Origin: JAGPUQ01 sp050179115
GTDB lineage: Bacteria; Pseudomonadota; Gammaproteobacteria; Pseudomonadales; Porticoccaceae
Length of the DNA: 64,000 bases
Assembly: GCA_050179115.1 (NCBI GenBank)
Contig: JBFXFL010000006.1
Location: 20,824-84,823 of the forward strand
Reading direction: 5' to 3'
Below are positions 18,045 to 27,018 of this stretch, piece after piece (within the stretch, counting starts at the first letter, position 1; every line of letters starts with the position of its first letter). The notes below the pieces were generated by a model. The model ran no database searches. It had not been told where the DNA came from and saw nothing but the letters and a program-made list of their open reading frames with translations. The translations under genes were made by a program, and so were the position numbers.

Positions 18045-18863
18045 ATGGTAGAAATCGAGGCGGTGATCGAGTTGGCCCGCGCCGCAGGCGACGCGATCCT
18101 TGAAGTATACGAACGCGCCGATGTGGGCGAACAGCAAAAGAGTGATTCGAGCCCCCTGACGGAGGCCGATCTGGCGGCGCACCGGGTATTGATGGCGGGC
18201 CTCGCGAAATTGACACCGGAAATTCCGGTGTTGTCGGAAGAGTCGGTCGATCCCGGTTGGGAGGTGCGGGCAAACTGGAAGCGTTACTGGTTGGTCGACC
18301 CGCTGGACGGTACCAAGGAATTCATCAAGCGCAACGGCGAATTCACTGTCAATATCGCGCTGATTGACGACGGCGTTCCCGTATTGGGCGTGGTGTGTGT
18401 TCCGGTTCGTAACATCGTTTACGCGGGTGTACTAGGTCAGGGGGCCTGGCGCCACGATGCTGGAGGTCGGGTCGACATCCGTACGCGCTCCATGCAGGGG
18501 CGCGGGAGTCAGGAATTGCCGGTAACCGTGGTGGCAAGTCGCAGCCATGGCGCCGATACCGTGGCGCAGTGGCTGGATGCGATCGGTCGGCGGGTGGGGC
18601 AGATCGAAACCCGCAACATGGGCAGCTCCCTGAAACTGTGTCTGGTGGCGGAAGGCAGCGCCGATATTTACCCGCGACTGGCGCTGACGGCGGAATGGGA
18701 TACAGCGGCTGCGCAGGCGGTGGTTGAAGCAGCGGGAGGTGTGGTGCTGACGGCCGATCTGAGTCCGCTGCGCTACAACACCAAAGCGGATCTGCTCAAC
18801 CCCTACTTCTTTGTGCTCGGCGATCAGGGTTACCCCTGGCGGGAACTGTTGGCGGATCGCTGA
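18045..18863 (+). CDS. cysQ: 3'(2'),5'-bisphosphate nucleotidase CysQ
   Basis: Inositol-monophosphatase-fold enzyme that hydrolyses 3'-phosphoadenosine 5'-phosphate to AMP, supporting sulfate assimilation. The 272-residue protein shows both metal-site signatures: WLVDPLDGTKEFIKRNGEF (about residues 86-104) and WDTAAAQAVVEAAGG (about 213-227). SDSSPLTEADLAAH and PVLSEES complete the site. ATG 18045 follows a CCGGAG ribosome site, 26 bases after nudE. Confidence 0.94.
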   Translation: MVEIEAVIELARAAGDAILEVYERADVGEQQKSDSSPLTEADLAAHRVLMAGLAKLTPEIPVLSEESVDPGWEVRANWKRYWLVDPLDGTKEFIKRNGEFTVNIALIDDGVPVLGVVCVPVRNIVYAGVLGQGAWRHDAGGRVDIRTRSMQGRGSQELPVTVVASRSHGADTVAQWLDAIGRRVGQIETRNMGSSLKLCLVAEGSADIYPRLALTAEWDTAAAQAVVEAAGGVVLTADLSPLRYNTKADLLNPYFFVLGDQGYPWRELLADR

Positions 18864-18870
18864 TCTGCCG

Positions 18871-21240
18871 TCACAGGAGATCATCCGGCAATTGGCCGGT
18901 CTCGCTGCCGGGCGTACCCGGCGCGGGCGCAAACGCTCCGGGCGCGGATTCCTCCAGAAATAGCTCCTCGTCGAACGCATTACGGCCCGGATTGGCGCGC
19001 AACCCGGTAACCGGATCAATGCGCACGGTAAGGATTCCGGGCGGCCTGGGACGGTAAACCTCTGCCGTGCCGGCCAGTGCGGCACCCATGAAATTCATCC
19101 AGATCGGCAAAGCCGCCGTGCTGCCGTATTCGTTGGTGCCGAGCACTCGATTGTCGTCGAACCCGAACCAGACGCTCGTCACCAGAGTCGGGTTGTAGCC
19201 CGAGAACCAGGCGTCGCGGGGGCCATTGGTGGTCCCGGTCTTGCCGGCGATGTCACCGCGCTTGAGTTGCAGGGCGCGGGTGCCGGTGCCGCGGCGGATC
19301 ACATCCCTGAGCATCGAATCCATGATGTAGGCAATGCGGGGATCCATCACTTGCGGCGCCGCTGGCGCCGCAGGCGTGTTCTGCGCACCCGGCGCGCCGC
19401 AGGCGGGGCATACGCGCTCGGGATTGGCGGTAAACAGCGGTTTCCCGTGGGCGTCCTCGATGCGCTCGATCAGGTAGGGCGTTACCCGGTAGCCGCCGTT
19501 GGCGAAAATCGCGTAGCCGGTCGCCATTTGCAGGGGTGTGAAGGTGGCGGTGCCCAGCGCGAGCGACAGATTGGGCGACAGTTCCGAAGGGTCGAAACCG
19601 AACCGCGTCAGACTGTCGACGGCGTTGTGGATGCCGACGGCCTGAAGTACGCGAATGGATACCAGGTTCCGGGAAAGATACAGCGCCTCGCGCAACCGAA
19701 GCGGTCCATAGAATTCGCCGTTGTCGTTTTCCGGGCGCCAGGGCTCCTCCTGAGAGGGGTCGTTGAATACGATAGGGGCGTCATGGAAGATGGATGCGGC
19801 GGTAAAGCCACGCTCAAGGGCGCTGGCGTATATAAAGGGCTTGAAGCTGGAGCCTGGTTGACGGCGCGCCTGGGTCGCCCGGTTGAAGTGGCTGGCGCCG
19901 AAATCAAAGCCCCCCACCAAGGCGCGGATGGCGCCATCCAGGGGGTCCAGGGCCACCAGGGTCGCCTGGGCCTCCGGTAACTGTGCCAACTCCCAGCGCT
20001 TGCCGATAGGACGCAGCCGGATCAAGTCGCCGCTCTGGAATACCCTGGTGAAATCCGTGATCTGGCGGCTGAACCCTGTTGCATCGAGGTGGCGTGTCAT
20101 CCCTGCCAACCCATTCTTCCCGGTGAGCTCCAGCTCGGTGCCGTCGCCTTGAACTACCCGAATACCCGCGGGTTTCACTTGCGTAACCACAGCCGGGATC
20201 AATCCCTGAACGATCGGCACCGTGGCCAGTCGGTTCCGCCACTGTCCGGCGTCGGCGATGTGGGCTTCCGCGCCGCGATATCCGTGGCGTTGATCGTAAT
20301 CAGCCAGCCCGTCCGTTACCGCCTTGTCGGCGGTCAGTTGCCAGTCGCTGCGAATGGTGGTTATTACGCGTAGACCATCGGTGTAGGCGCTCTCGCCATA
20401 GCGGGTGAAGACCTCGCGGCGCGCCATCTCGGCGACATAGGGGGCGGGGATATCCAGCTGGGTCTGATAAATGCGCGTGGAGACAGGCGTTGCCACGGCT
20501 GTGTGATAGGTGTTCAAGTCGATATTGCCGAGGTGAAGCATGCGTCCCAGGATCCAGTCGCGGCGCTCCCGTGCGCGCTCTGGATTGCTGGCCGGGTTGT
20601 AGGAGGAGGGCGCCTTTGGCAGTCCAGCGATCATGGCCAACTCCGGTAGCGCCAGCTCGGACAGCGGTTTGCCAAAATAAACCTCGGCGGCGGCGGCGAT
20701 CCCGTAGGCGCGATTGCCGAGAAAAATCTTGTTGCAGTAGAGGGTCAGTATGGCGTTCTTGTCGAGACGACGTTCGATGCGAAAAGCGAGCAGTATCTCA
20801 TTGAATTTCCTTACGAACGTCTGTTCCTTGGTGAGGAAAAAATTGCGTGCCACCTGCATGGTGATGGTGCTGCCGCCGGATTGTATGCTGCCGGTGCGGA
20901 GCAGTTCGAAGGCCGCTCTGGCGAGGCCGTTGGGATTTACCCCGATGTGGCTGTAGAAATGGTCGTCTTCGGCGGCGAGCAGCGCCGTGATGAACAGAGG
21001 TGGGATTGCCTCGAACCCGATCGGTTGTCGCCGCTGCTCCCCATATTCTCCAATAAGCTTCAAGTCTTGTGAGTAAAGTCGCATCGGGGTTTGGAATTTT
21101 GCTGTTCGAAGCACTTCCACCGAAGGCAGCTTCGGGCTAAGGTACAAATACAGTGCAGCCAGTACGATGAGTGTACCGCCGACTGCGGCACAGGTTAGAT
21201 GGGCGAGGAGCCGCACAACGCTCGGCAGGCGCGATGGCAT
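18871..21240 (-). CDS. mrcA: Penicillin-binding protein 1A
   Basis: Bifunctional class A PBP that polymerises and cross-links peptidoglycan; 789 residues. There is an N-terminal membrane anchor (about 10-35). The glycosyltransferase domain carries EDDHFYSHIGVNPNG and TITMQVARNFF. An OB-like insertion follows, then the transpeptidase domain with SxxK in GSSFKPF, SxN in LSRNL and KTGTTNGPRDAWF. I chose ATG 21240 (MPSRLPSVVRLL); a start at 21300 adds 20 residues without a ribosome site. It is transcribed away from pilM, the arrangement of Pseudomonas ponA-pilM. Confidence 0.95.
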   Translation of the reverse strand: MPSRLPSVVRLLAHLTCAAVGGTLIVLAALYLYLSPKLPSVEVLRTAKFQTPMRLYSQDLKLIGEYGEQRRQPIGFEAIPPLFITALLAAEDDHFYSHIGVNPNGLARAAFELLRTGSIQSGGSTITMQVARNFFLTKEQTFVRKFNEILLAFRIERRLDKNAILTLYCNKIFLGNRAYGIAAAAEVYFGKPLSELALPELAMIAGLPKAPSSYNPASNPERARERRDWILGRMLHLGNIDLNTYHTAVATPVSTRIYQTQLDIPAPYVAEMARREVFTRYGESAYTDGLRVITTIRSDWQLTADKAVTDGLADYDQRHGYRGAEAHIADAGQWRNRLATVPIVQGLIPAVVTQVKPAGIRVVQGDGTELELTGKNGLAGMTRHLDATGFSRQITDFTRVFQSGDLIRLRPIGKRWELAQLPEAQATLVALDPLDGAIRALVGGFDFGASHFNRATQARRQPGSSFKPFIYASALERGFTAASIFHDAPIVFNDPSQEEPWRPENDNGEFYGPLRLREALYLSRNLVSIRVLQAVGIHNAVDSLTRFGFDPSELSPNLSLALGTATFTPLQMATGYAIFANGGYRVTPYLIERIEDAHGKPLFTANPERVCPACGAPGAQNTPAAPAAPQVMDPRIAYIMDSMLRDVIRRGTGTRALQLKRGDIAGKTGTTNGPRDAWFSGYNPTLVTSVWFGFDDNRVLGTNEYGSTAALPIWMNFMGAALAGTAEVYRPRPPGILTVRIDPVTGLRANPGRNAFDEELFLEESAPGAFAPAPGTPGSETGQLPDDLL

Positions 21241-21287
21241 TGCTAGGGTCCGTTGAGGGGCTGACCAGGAAGCATAGTGGTGCGGCG

Positions 21288-21317
21288 TTGTTGGCCTCAA
21301 GTGTTTTAGTATATATT
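21288..21317 (+). promoter_or_regulatory. Putative sigma-70-like promoter for pilMNOPQ
   Basis: In the ponA-pilM divergent region a TTGTTG hexamer (21288) is followed after about 18 bases by TATATT (21312), about 30 bases before the pilM ATG. The region is AT-richer than its surroundings. Assigned by eye only. Confidence 0.3.
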
Positions 21318-21348
21318 TCGACTAACTACGGGAAGTAACAGTATAAAC

Positions 21349-22416
21349 ATGGGACTCTTGGGCTTGTTCGACAGAAAGGGCAAACAACTGCTGGGGCTGG
21401 ATATCAGCTCCTCCTCAATCAAGCTCATCGAGCTGAGCCGGAGTGGTGGCCGCTTCAAGGTGGAAGCGTATCGGGTACTCCCTTTGCCGACCAATGCGGT
21501 AGTCGAGAAGAATATCAAGGATGTCGCCCTGCTGGCTGATGCCCTCAGGCGCGTGGTCGCCGCAGCGAAAACCAGGACGCGCGATGCGGCCGTTGCCGTG
21601 GCGGGTTCGGCGGTTATTACCAAAGTCATCGATATGCCTGCCAACCTGGGCGAGTTGGGACTGGAAAACCAGATTGCAGCGGAAGCGGACCAGTATGTGC
21701 CCTATCCCCTCGACGAGGTGGCGCTCGACTATGAGATGCTCGGGCCGTCGGCAACCAATCCGGATCAGGTGGAGATCATGCTGGCGGCGTGCCGCCGCGA
21801 GAATGTGGACATGCGCGTCGCTGCACTCGAAACCGCGGGGCTGCGTCCGCGCGTGGTTGATGTCGAGGTATTTGCTGTCGAGCGTGCATTTCGGCTAATC
21901 GGAGAACAGTTCGAAGATATCGGTGATCAGGTTGTCGCCATCGCCGATATCGGCGCGACCATGTTGACGCTAAGCGTCTTGGTGGACGGCAAGACGCTCT
22001 ATACCCGCGAGCAATTGTTTGGCGGGAAGCAGGTAACCGAGGAGATTCAGCGGCGTTACGGCCTATCGATGGAAGAGGCCGGGCAAGCGAAGCGACAGGG
22101 CGGCTTGCCGGAAGATTACGAAACAGAAATTCTCCAGCCCTTCAAGGAGGCGCTGGTGCAGCAGATTCAGCGCTCGCTCCAGTTTTTCTTTTCGTCCAGT
22201 CAGTACAACTACGTCGATCAGCTGGTACTGGCCGGTGGCGTGGCCGCGATGACCGGCCTGCGCCGCGAAGTCGAAGACAAGCTGGGGTTGCCGACCACGG
22301 TTGCCAACCCCTTTGCGAACATGGCGATCGGCAGTGGCGTCAACGCGGTCGCACTGGCATCGGATGCGCCGGCCATGCTGATTGCGACCGGGCTCGCACT
22401 GCGGGGGTTCGAGTAA
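21349..22416 (+). CDS. pilM: Type IV pilus assembly protein PilM
   Basis: Cytoplasmic actin-like (FtsA-fold) ATP-binding protein of the type IV pilus alignment complex; 355 residues. It begins with the short amphipathic stretch MGLLGLFDRKGKQLLGLDIS and has actin-fold phosphate loops (LGLDISSSSIKLIEL and ADIGATMLTLSVL). Its partner PilN, whose N-terminal peptide binds PilM, follows one base later. First gene of a complete pilMNOPQ operon. Confidence 0.95.
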   Translation: MGLLGLFDRKGKQLLGLDISSSSIKLIELSRSGGRFKVEAYRVLPLPTNAVVEKNIKDVALLADALRRVVAAAKTRTRDAAVAVAGSAVITKVIDMPANLGELGLENQIAAEADQYVPYPLDEVALDYEMLGPSATNPDQVEIMLAACRRENVDMRVAALETAGLRPRVVDVEVFAVERAFRLIGEQFEDIGDQVVAIADIGATMLTLSVLVDGKTLYTREQLFGGKQVTEEIQRRYGLSMEEAGQAKRQGGLPEDYETEILQPFKEALVQQIQRSLQFFFSSSQYNYVDQLVLAGGVAAMTGLRREVEDKLGLPTTVANPFANMAIGSGVNAVALASDAPAMLIATGLALRGFE

Positions 22417-22417
22417 C

Positions 22418-22981
22418 ATGTCCAGCATTAATTTACTGCCTTGGCGTGATGAGTTACGCAGAGAGAAGAAGCGAGAGTTTCTAGGCTATCTGGCCCTGAC
22501 GGCGCTGCTCGCAGTGACGGTACTGGCGCTGTGGATGCATGTGGTCAATCTCCGCATCGACACGCAGCAGGCTCGCAATGCCTTGTTGAACCAGGAGATT
22601 TCTGCGATGGATGCGCAGGTCAAGGAGATTCATGGGCTGAAAAAGCGACGCGAGCAGGTGCTGGCACGCATGCGGGTGATACAGGATCTGCAAGCCAACC
22701 GTCCCGATGTTGTCAGGGTGTTTGACGAATTGGTACGCGTGGTTCCTCCCGGCGTCTACCTGGAATCCCTGTCACGACAGGGCGATAGCATCAGCATGGT
22801 GGGTTACGCGGAGTCCAATAATCGTATCTCGACGTTCATGCGATCGCTGGCATCGTCCGTCAAGTTTCAGGGGCCCAACCTGACCCAGGTAACCGCCGAC
22901 CATCGGTTGGGCGAACAGGGCAATCGTTTCGATCTGCGTGTCAAGGTCACCAAGCCCGGTGCGACCGCCGATGCTGGCTGA
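22418..22981 (+). CDS. pilN: Type IV pilus assembly protein PilN
   Basis: Bitopic inner-membrane protein, 187 residues. The N-terminal INLLPWRDELR (residues 4-14) is the conserved PilM-binding peptide, followed by a membrane helix at about residues 22-42 (LGYLALTALLAVTVLALWM), a coiled coil and a periplasmic ferredoxin-like fold. It forms a heterodimer with PilO. ATG 22418 directly follows the pilM stop; an in-frame start at 22382 lies inside pilM and lacks the conserved N-terminus. Confidence 0.95.
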   Translation: MSSINLLPWRDELRREKKREFLGYLALTALLAVTVLALWMHVVNLRIDTQQARNALLNQEISAMDAQVKEIHGLKKRREQVLARMRVIQDLQANRPDVVRVFDELVRVVPPGVYLESLSRQGDSISMVGYAESNNRISTFMRSLASSVKFQGPNLTQVTADHRLGEQGNRFDLRVKVTKPGATADAG

Positions 22982-23017
22982 CCCGTGGCTCGATACTGAA
23001 AGGGGAAAGGTGTTGGC

Positions 23018-23623
23018 ATGACGCTTCGAGAGCTGCTTCAGGAATTCCGATCGTTTGACCGGGCGGATTATGAATTCGAGAACGTCGGCGTCTGGCCCTT
23101 GGTGGTTAGGGTCGCGCTTGCAGTGGGTCTGTTTGCCTTGCTGGTAACGCTCGGGTATTACCTCAAAATGCGGGACCTTCACACGGAGTTCGATCAGGCT
23201 GTGGCCCAAGAGGCGCGGCTGAAGAAGGTGTTCGAAGAGCGTGCTTTCGAGGTTGCGAACATCGAGGTCTATCGACTTCAGATGGAGCAAATCGAGGAGT
23301 CCTTCCAAGGGCTGCTGGCGCAGCTGCCGGCTGATACCGAGGTGCCCGGGTTGCTCGAAGATATAACGGAAATTGGGCTCGGCAGTAGCCTGCAGATCGG
23401 TAGCATAACGCTGCAACCGGAGCAGGCAGCGGAGTTCTATGTGGAACTGCCGATCAAGATCGCCGCCACTGGCGGGTACCATGATTTTGCCTCCTTTATC
23501 AGCGGGGTCGCCGGCCTCCCACGTATCGTTACACTCCACGATTATGCCATCCGGGCGATTGGGCAGAATCAATTGCAGCTGTCCATAGATGCGAAGACCT
23601 ACCGCTACAAGGGAGATATCTAG
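23018..23623 (+). CDS. pilO: Type IV pilus assembly protein PilO
   Basis: Inner-membrane partner of PilN, 201 residues. It has a short cytoplasmic tail with FDRADYEFENVGVWP, a membrane helix at about residues 27-48 (VRVALAVGLFALLVTLGYYL), a coiled coil, and a periplasmic domain ending LSIDAKTYRYKGD. Together with PilN and PilP it bridges the cytoplasmic PilM to the outer-membrane secretin. The ATG at 23018 follows an AAAGG-type ribosome site. Confidence 0.94.
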   Translation: MTLRELLQEFRSFDRADYEFENVGVWPLVVRVALAVGLFALLVTLGYYLKMRDLHTEFDQAVAQEARLKKVFEERAFEVANIEVYRLQMEQIEESFQGLLAQLPADTEVPGLLEDITEIGLGSSLQIGSITLQPEQAAEFYVELPIKIAATGGYHDFASFISGVAGLPRIVTLHDYAIRAIGQNQLQLSIDAKTYRYKGDI

Positions 23624-23626
23624 GTC

Positions 23627-24154
23627 ATGAGGGCGCAACGTGTGCGAGCGGGGTTGCTGCTGCTGGTGCTGCTGGGCGGCTGTGGCGGCGACCGTGAGTT
23701 CAAGGATTTGCAGGATTTCATGGCCAAAACCCGCGCCAAGCCGGGTGGGAAGATCGACCCTCTCCCGACCTTCCCGTCTTACGAGGTATTCAAATACGGT
23801 GCTTCTGCCCTGCGTAGCCCTTTTGAAGTGCCGGCGACGGTGGCTTCGGAGCGCGCATCGGGTACCCCGTCAGTGGCCCCGAACCAAGCGCGGGCGCGGG
23901 AAGTGCTTGAGAATTATAACTTCGCTTCGCTATCGATGGTCGGGTCGTTGTATCGGGACGGCACCCGCTGGAGCCTGATCGATGACGGCGCCGGGCAAAT
24001 TCATCGCGTTACGCTTGGCAACTATATGGGTAAGAACCACGGCAGGATTGTTTCGGTCAACGAGGACCGGACCGATGTGATCGAAATCATCCCGGACGGG
24101 GAGGACGGCTGGGTTGAACGGTCGCGCACCCTTTCTCTCAAGGAGAATCAATAA
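23627..24154 (+). CDS. pilP: Type IV pilus assembly lipoprotein PilP
   Basis: Lipoprotein that links PilN/PilO to the secretin PilQ; 175 residues. The signal peptide ends in lipobox LLGGC (Cys at about residue 19). The following FKDLQDFMAKTRAKPGGKI is the family's N-terminal linker, and the C-terminal beta-sandwich includes RDGTRWSLIDDGAGQIHRV and NYMGKNHGRI. The start is separated from the pilO stop by 3 bases, and the stop abuts the pilQ ATG. Confidence 0.95.
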   Translation: MRAQRVRAGLLLLVLLGGCGGDREFKDLQDFMAKTRAKPGGKIDPLPTFPSYEVFKYGASALRSPFEVPATVASERASGTPSVAPNQARAREVLENYNFASLSMVGSLYRDGTRWSLIDDGAGQIHRVTLGNYMGKNHGRIVSVNEDRTDVIEIIPDGEDGWVERSRTLSLKENQ

Positions 24155-26338
24155 ATGAGAAGCATGTCGCGATCAGCTGCCGACCATCATGTAACGCCAG
24201 GCAAGTCGGGATGGTTATGGGTCTGGGCTATGGTACTTGGTTTGGCCAGCCCGGTCGTCATGGCGGCTCCGCCTGCTACGCTCGACGAAATTGCATTCAC
24301 GTCGTTGCCGGGCGGTGGTTTCGAAGCCAAGTTGAATTTTTCCGGAGATGTCGATAGTCCGACTGGATATGTAATCGAATCGCCACCGCGAATGGTTTTC
24401 GATTTTCCCAATGCAAAGAGTGCACTGGCGCAAAAGAAGTATGCGCTTTCCTTCGATATTGCCAAGAGCGCGGTTGTGGTTACGTCGGGCGACCGCACAC
24501 GGCTCATTCTCAATCTGCGCGAGACTGCGGGTTACGACGTTAAAGCCGAAGGCCACAGCGTCGCTATCCGTGTTGGAGATGGCAGGGGCAATACGGCCGC
24601 GCGCGATCAGTATGTCAGCATGGAGAATGGATCCAAGGGACCCGTGGGTGCGGGCGCGGCAATAACCGCGCTTGATTTCCAGCGTGGCGACAGCGGCGAA
24701 GGATTGATTACCGTCGGATTGGGGAGAAAGGACACGGGGATCGATGTGTCCCAGGTCGGCAAGAATATCGTGGTTGTGTTCAGTCATACCAGCCTTCCCG
24801 AGGCACTGAACCGGAAGCTGGATGTCATCGATTTCGCCACGCCCGTGAAAAGTGTGGACACCACTGCGGACGGATCCGCAACCAAGATGGTGATTGAGGC
24901 GGTAGGCGAATATGACTATCTTGCCTACCAGGCGGACAACAATTATGTGGTGAGTGTAAAGCCCCTTACGCGGGAGCAAGAAGATGACCGGCGCAAGGCT
25001 TTTCAATACACGGGAGAGAAGCTGTCGCTCAATTTTCAGAACATTGAAGTGCGCGCGCTCTTGCAACTCATCGCCGATTTCAGCGACTTCAATCTGGTGG
25101 CAAGCGACGCAGTAAGTGGCAGCATCACCCTGCGGCTCAAGAATGTTCCGTGGGATCAGGCGCTCGATATCATCCTCAAAGCAAAGGGTCTCGACAAGCG
25201 CGTTGACGGTAATGTGTTGATGGTTGCGCCGGCGGCTGAAATTGCCGAACGCGAGCGGCTCCAGGTGGAGGCCAACAAGCAGTTGCAGGAACTGGCGCCC
25301 TTGCGCACCGAATACATCCGCATTCGCTACGCTGACGCCCGCAAGCTGTTTGATCTTTTCGACGGCCATAACCGGAGTGGCGGTGGCAACAACAGTAACG
25401 ATAACGCCACTGGATCCATTCTGTCGGCGCGCGGCAATGCGATTGTGGACGAGCGTACCAACACGATCATTTTGACCGATACCGAAGACAAGATTGCCGA
25501 GTTTCGCCGCATTGTGCAGCAGATCGATATTCCGGTCCGGCAGGTCGAGATTGAGGCGCGCGTCGTTGTCGCCAGTACTGATTTTCGCAAACAACTCGGT
25601 GTGCGCTGGGGTGTTGCCGCGTTGCGGAAGCACGGCAGCAGTCAACTGGAAATTGCGGGCCAGCGAACGGCGCTCGACAGCGAACCGGGAAATCCCATCG
25701 AGTTCTTCGGTCCCACGGGTGGTACCCTCGACCTGGAGGAAACCCTGGCAGTGGATCTCGGAGTCGCGAATCCGACTGGCAGCATTGCGTTAGGGTTGCT
25801 GCGTAACAATACTTTCCTCGATCTCGAATTGAGTGCGCTGCAAAACGATGGCTACGGCGAAATAATTTCGCAGCCGAAAGTCATTACCAGTGACAAGAAA
25901 AAAGCCACGATAAAATCGGGCACCGAGGTCCCCTACCAAGAGGCCAGTTCGGCGGGGAACACCAACGTTTCGTTCAAGGACGCGGTGCTGAAGCTGGAGG
26001 TAACACCGCTCATCACCCCGGACAATCGCATCGTGATGACACTGACGGTAGCGCAGGATTCCATCGGCGCGTTTGTACCCTCGGGGAATGGTGGTCAGGT
26101 GCCGTCCATCGACACCACCAGTGTGGAAACCGAAGCCTTGGTAGGAGACGGCCAGACATTGGTGCTGGGTGGCATTTTCAAAATGGAATCGCTCGATTCC
26201 ATCGAAAAAGTCCCGGTACTTGGCGACTTGCCGGGTGTTGGTCGTCTGTTTCGCAATACATCGAAAACACAGACCAAGCAGGAAATCCTGATTTTCATCA
26301 CGCCAAAAATACTCAGCGATGTACTTCTGGATCAATGA
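24155..26338 (+). CDS. pilQ: Type IV pilus secretin PilQ
   Basis: Outer-membrane secretin through which the pilus passes; 727 residues. Signal peptide at about 20-38 (AMVLGLASPVVMAAPP), AMIN-type N domains (about 45-265), STN/N0-N1 domains (LSLNFQNIEVRALLQLIADFSDF, about 290), then the secretin core with VPYQEAS, LKLEVTPLITPDNRI, and the closing EVPVLGDLPG-type motif (KVPVLGDLPGVGRLF, about 690). The linker after N1 holds a short Gly/Asn-rich insert (about 408-420). The ATG at 24155 immediately follows pilP. The stop overlaps aroK (ATGA). Confidence 0.96.
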   Translation: MRSMSRSAADHHVTPGKSGWLWVWAMVLGLASPVVMAAPPATLDEIAFTSLPGGGFEAKLNFSGDVDSPTGYVIESPPRMVFDFPNAKSALAQKKYALSFDIAKSAVVVTSGDRTRLILNLRETAGYDVKAEGHSVAIRVGDGRGNTAARDQYVSMENGSKGPVGAGAAITALDFQRGDSGEGLITVGLGRKDTGIDVSQVGKNIVVVFSHTSLPEALNRKLDVIDFATPVKSVDTTADGSATKMVIEAVGEYDYLAYQADNNYVVSVKPLTREQEDDRRKAFQYTGEKLSLNFQNIEVRALLQLIADFSDFNLVASDAVSGSITLRLKNVPWDQALDIILKAKGLDKRVDGNVLMVAPAAEIAERERLQVEANKQLQELAPLRTEYIRIRYADARKLFDLFDGHNRSGGGNNSNDNATGSILSARGNAIVDERTNTIILTDTEDKIAEFRRIVQQIDIPVRQVEIEARVVVASTDFRKQLGVRWGVAALRKHGSSQLEIAGQRTALDSEPGNPIEFFGPTGGTLDLEETLAVDLGVANPTGSIALGLLRNNTFLDLELSALQNDGYGEIISQPKVITSDKKKATIKSGTEVPYQEASSAGNTNVSFKDAVLKLEVTPLITPDNRIVMTLTVAQDSIGAFVPSGNGGQVPSIDTTSVETEALVGDGQTLVLGGIFKMESLDSIEKVPVLGDLPGVGRLFRNTSKTQTKQEILIFITPKILSDVLLDQ

Positions 26339-26856
26339 ATGCAGCGGGCAATATCGCTCTTGTCGGCCCCATGGGTGCCGGCAAGACCACGATCGGGCGT
26401 CATCTCGCAAAAATATTGCAGAGAACCTTTGTTGATCTCGACGCCGAGATAGAGGCGCGTTGTGGTGCGGGAATCCCCTGGATATTCGACTGTGAGGGGG
26501 AGCAGGGTTTCCGAGATCGGGAAACGGCCCTGTTGGTGGAGTTGGCGAGCCGGGAAAACCTGGTGGTGGCAACCGGCGGCGGTATTGTACTGCGACCGCA
26601 GAACCGGCTTGCGCTCAAGGAGATGGGTGTCGTGATATTCCTCTCGGTAACCGCGCGCGAGTTGTTCGAGCGTACCCGGAACGACACGCACCGACCGCTT
26701 TTGCAAGTTCCCAACCGCCGTGAAGTCGTAGAGCGTTTGGCCTCGGAGCGAGACCCCTTGTACCGGGAGGTCGCCGATCTGATTTACAGCGGGGGCCGAC
26801 GTGGACCCAAGTTGGCTGCGGAGGAGATCGCGGGCTGGATTGCCGCTTTGTCCTGA
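26335..26856 (+). CDS. aroK: Shikimate kinase
   Basis: Phosphorylates shikimate in aromatic amino acid synthesis. The 173-residue protein has Walker A GPMGAGKTTIGRHLA (about residues 10-24), the DxD segment VDLDAEIE, the shikimate-binding GEQGFRDRE, ATGGGIV, and the lid NDTHRPLL. Its ATG overlaps the pilQ stop by four bases, so translation is probably coupled to the pilus operon, a common gammaproteobacterial arrangement. Confidence 0.95.
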   Translation: MNAAGNIALVGPMGAGKTTIGRHLAKILQRTFVDLDAEIEARCGAGIPWIFDCEGEQGFRDRETALLVELASRENLVVATGGGIVLRPQNRLALKEMGVVIFLSVTARELFERTRNDTHRPLLQVPNRREVVERLASERDPLYREVADLIYSGGRRGPKLAAEEIAGWIAALS

Positions 26857-27018
26857 GGTGCGCGCTCCCCCTTAGGTGCGGACCGGTACGCAAGGGATTG
26901 GCCTCCGCGTGCAGCTTCTCTTGGTTGCTCCATGGTAGGCAGCTGCCGGCATGATCCGGGCAGCCCCATTCGCGTACAATTACCACACCATTCTTCTTCC
27001 GTCCGAGACCGCTCATCG